Assembly: GCA_035235625.1 (NCBI GenBank)
Contig: CP141145.1
Coordinates: forward strand, 41,644,668-41,708,667
Direction: 5' to 3'
Origin: Saururus chinensis
Lineage: Eukaryota; Streptophyta; Magnoliopsida; Piperales; Saururaceae
DNA: 64,000 bases
Made by a program: the position numbers and the translations under genes. Below, in pieces: positions 60,950-64,000 of the stretch. The notes under the pieces are model-generated. The model had not been told where the DNA came from and searched no databases. It was given only the letters and a program-made list of their open reading frames with translations. The number at the start of each line of letters is the position of its first letter. Position 1 is the first letter of the stretch.

Positions 60950-62095
60950 CCAGTATCAACAAGTTTTTGATCGAAAAGTGTGGCCGGGGTGCGGGGATTT
61001 CTCTTCACCACAAGATATTTGATTCATTTTATCACCATGAATGATTGATAGTGAAATAACGAAATTGATCTTTATTTGTTGATAGAAGGCTCAAACCAAC
61101 GGATTAGATGTAGCTAGGTTCAATATAAGTGGTTGGGCATTTAAAAAATAGTATTATAAGTTTACTTTTCCTTCTTTTAGATATAGGTTTCACCATTTAA
61201 TAAAATTATTATATTTTTAAATATAACTACTAATATTAGATGGAGGGAGCTTACCATTGGGTCCTTTTGGCTTTTCTAGAAGGATATTGATCAAATGATC
61301 TGCCAATGGAAATCTGGATTCACCACTGTAACATATAGCTAGGGTAATCTGGATTCACCACTGTAATAAGGGTATCCATAAGGGTTCACATATAGCTAGG
61401 GTTAGTCCTCCATAAATAGTCATCGGATAAGTCTTATTTATGTGTGTATTCACTAATAATTTGTTCATCTTCACTTTGTCTGTGGATAAAACCTTTTATC
61501 TAGCGGACATAGGCATTGCCTCTTAGGCAATTAAACAAAGGATGAGGCGGTTGAAAAGGACAAGAGAAACATCACAACTATGACTAAATGGGGCACCAGA
61601 TTTGGGGATCTTTAAATTAAATAATTTAGTATATAATATCAATTTAGACTTATACATCTCAACTTCTTTACTTATAATAATATTACTCTTTAATTTGCCT
61701 TGCATATATTTAATAATTAATTTGAACAAAAAATACAAATATAATTATATTTAAATTATTAAAAATTTAAATAAAAAATTTATGCTTAATGTTGTCATAA
61801 AGAGAATTATTTTTATGTAAAATATAAATTGTATATTTGAAAATTAACTAGACAGTGGGTAGACAACTGATCGAGGTATTTGTCCATGACCAAGTCCAAA
61901 AACTAGTGGATAAAAAAATTTAGCTAAACACGGCCACAAACATCTTGAATGCAACAGGTCCTTGGATGATGGATGCCCACAACCAAACCTACCTATGACA
62001 ATACCTTGTTTCCTTTTCTTTTTCCTTTTTTTACATCACATGAGCTCTATTTCACCACTATCGATTTAGCAGATCTTGACCGTACGTAAGATATT
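60950..62095. other. Intergenic DNA upstream of the activase gene
   Basis: The part nearest 60950 must contain upstream promoter elements. A small local duplication occurs: AATCTGGATTCACCACTGTAA at 61311 and 61346, and CATATAGCTAGGGT at 61332 and 61389. The remainder is AT-rich without genes. Confidence 0.45.
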
Positions 62096-62096
62096 C

Positions 62097-63736
62097 AGGG
62101 CCTATTTGGATTGGTAAAAACCTTGAGAAAGAGAAATAGAAAGTAAATCTAGGTGAAAGAGAAATTAAAAGATTCTTAAAAAAATTAGTGTTTGGTTGTA
62201 CAAATGATGTTACTAAAAATTGAAACGTGAATTTGCCAACTGTGGTAGTGGTGGTAGAGTTAATCATGATGGTGAAGGTGGTAGTAGTAGTAGTGGTGAC
62301 GGCAGTGACTATGGTGGTGGCTACGGTGGCAATGGGTGTGGCGAGGGTGGTGGTGGTAGCAACGGTTGTGGTAGAGGTGATGGTAGTGGTGATGACAGTA
62401 ATGGTGGTGGGGGTGGCGGTAGCAATAGCAGTGGCAACAGTGGTGGTGGAGGCAATAGTGGTGGTGGTGGAGGCAATAGTGGCGGGGGTGGCGGTGGCAA
62501 AGGTGGTGACAGCGGCGATAGTAGTAATGGCGACATTGGTGGCGGTGTGTCACGGGGTAGTAGAGCGGACTACCTGTGACACGTGCTGGGGTGCACACAC
62601 GTGAGAAAATATTATATACGAGGTGTACATGTATTATGGGAACTGCCCTTAGTGTTCCATATCATGTATGTAAGCATTGCAGGGAAGGCCAGCAACGTTG
62701 CACAATATGTGTGCGCAACGTTGCGCAGAAATCACGTAACGATGCGCATATATAATTGGCTATGTTGGGACACATAGCTAACTAGCACATATTTGGATTC
62801 TTAAGATGTCCCCTCCTCCTTATATAGTGTTAGAGGGTCCTTAGGAGTGTTCTCGGGCAGTTTGGTAAAATTCAGAAATACCATACCCGCATGGCCACTT
62901 TGGCTGCCACTCGAGAGAAATGCAAGAAATATCTTATGCTATATAGGGAGGGACATAATGAGCTGAAATGACAAAGCTGTTGGTATGATGCCTAGCCTTG
63001 TAACAGGCTATTCGGATAGCAATAAAGTCTTGTTGCCTTGCTAGTTATCATGCCAAGAGCCCATCCGCTAGGGGGATTGGGCTCTTTGACTCGTCGGACG
63101 GTCGTCCGGCCTTACTGTCGTGTTGGATACAAAGGCCCTTGCGTGCACTTGGCTGAGATGGATGTTTCGGTAGTCCGGGTTGCCTAAGTTGGATCCGTGC
63201 ATAGCAAGAAGGTGTCCCTCTCCGCCTAGCTCGCTTGGGAATAAGTCCCAACACGTCTGCACGTCTGCCTTGGGACTTGTTCATTGCTTGGCTTCGCAGG
63301 CTGAACGCTTGGTCGAATGACACGAGGCCATGACCTTGACGAAGAAAAGTTTACTTGCTTGGCTATTTAGCCTTGCAAGTTGCCGCACGACGGATGTTCC
63401 CTGGGCATCCCCGTGATAGGTGGCAGGGTGGTGATAACGGCGATGATGGTAACAGTGACAATAGTAGTAGTGGTGATAACAGTGATAATAGCGACATTAA
63501 TAGTGGTGGTAGTTGTAGCCGTGATAGTAGTGGTGGTGGCAAGACATAAGTATTTGGTAGGTTAATTTTAGCTTAAAATCCATGAATTTAAGAGTAGAAA
63601 GTTTTAAGGTCAATTTATCATTTTTTTTCTCTTAATTTTTTTTCTAATTTTTTTTTATTAAATTAAATAATAAAAATTGAGAGATTTTAAAATTTTTTTT
63701 TCCTTTCTTTACTTTTTACTAATTCAAAGAGACCCT
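62097..63736. mobile_element. Inverted-end repeat filled with GGT/GTA triplets
   Basis: The left end AGGGCCTATTTGGATTGG and the right end CTAATTCAAAGAGACCCT are imperfect inverted repeats of about 25 bp. AT-rich flanks lead to long plus-strand GGT/GTA/GAT triplet tracts at about 62245-62540 and 63420-63545. A second partial copy is at 21268-21455. No transposase frame; the glycine-rich frame it creates is not a gene. No clear target duplication. Confidence 0.6.
62546..63418. mobile_element. Probable solo LTR inside the triplet repeat
   Basis: A block unlike its triplet-rich surroundings is bounded by TGTGTCACGGGG and CCCCGTGATA, with GGCGG/GGTGG at the two sides as a possible 5-bp duplication. 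It contains CTTATATAGTG (about 62819) and GCAATAAAGTC (about 63019), plausible TATA and poly(A) signals for plus orientation. The repetitive surroundings make the exact ends uncertain. Confidence 0.5.
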
Positions 63737-63852
63737 TGGGACATTTTTAAATGAAGCCCCCGGGAATGAATAATATATAAGCTAAAACTATTCCATAAGG
63801 TCCACTCACTGTATGACATATTTTAATAATTTTTATATATTTAAAGAATGTA

Positions 63853-64000
63853 TGTATTTCCCCTAATAAAAACTAAATGTCCCCCAAAAAGTAAAAACAG
63901 TTGAATTTTTTTTATTGCTTAGATCCCCCATAACCCCATTGTTTTACTTACCACGCACCCCAACACCATTTTCCCTTTCTTTTTTCTCTGGCACCGATAT
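63853..64000. mobile_element. Inverted-end DNA repeat (copy 3), cut by the window end
   Basis: GTATTTCCCCTAATAAAA, then a TTTTTTATTGCTTAGATCCCCC block and ACGCACCCCAACACC, follow the same order as the left ends of the copies at 32509 and 38037. Only the left end is inside the window. Confidence 0.55.

Noticed and set aside
62220-62579. Glycine/serine-rich open frame of 119 codons
   Set aside because: It is GGT/GTA/GAT triplet repeat read in frame. All three frames stay open on both strands, and it has no domain or gene structure.

Overview
The window is nuclear DNA of a flowering plant. Evidence: a spliced six-exon Rubisco activase gene with GT-AG introns, a potato-type-I proteinase inhibitor gene, an L-type lectin receptor kinase gene, chromovirus-type Ty3/Gypsy retrotransposons, and endogenous florendovirus-like pararetrovirus DNA. 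No species can be named from the sequence alone. The few host genes are GC-rich islands in AT-rich, transposon-dominated DNA.

Layout. 0.5-1.35 kb: a small secreted proteinase inhibitor gene (+). About 2.7-23.4 kb: a nested stack of LTR retroelements. The host is an old, broken Ty3/Gypsy element (+). Into it were inserted a 3.47-kb solo LTR (minus, 5-bp duplication GTCGC), a young 10.4-kb Tekay/Del-like chromovirus with 3.3-kb LTRs (+, duplication CTTAT), and a 2.2-kb solo LTR (minus, CGTAT/TGTAT). 26.3-32.1 kb: a CRM-like Ty3/Gypsy element (minus, duplication CCAGA). 32.5-34.5 and 38.0-38.8 kb, and the last 150 bases: three members of one inverted-end repeat family with G/C-rich internal repeats. 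34.7-36.7 kb: an intronless lectin receptor kinase gene (minus).

42.9-55.9 kb: two pararetrovirus copies in opposite orientation. The left copy is split by a 5.1-kb piece of a very repeat-rich LTR and flanked there by a 289-bp direct duplication. The right copy has movement protein, coat protein and protease parts, then a second ORF region and a promoter/poly(A) region, but no recognisable reverse transcriptase part. 56.4-57.4 kb: a decayed Ty1/copia fragment. 57.9 kb: a small fold-back element. 58.7-60.6 kb: the Rubisco activase gene (minus), coding for a short, redox-tail-less isoform of 438 residues. 62.1-63.7 kb: an inverted-end repeat filled with GGT/GTA triplets and split by a probable 0.87-kb solo LTR.

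The three host genes are functionally unrelated (defence inhibitor, surface receptor, photosynthesis) and simply share a locus. The most notable structure is the pararetrovirus cluster: an inverted repeat with arms of about 1.4-1.8 kb and a 2.9-kb spacer. Also notable is a short palindromic motif, TGAGT-N-ACTCACCC, kept at the equivalent place in three otherwise diverged long LTRs. All sequence comparisons here were made by eye; no database search was possible.
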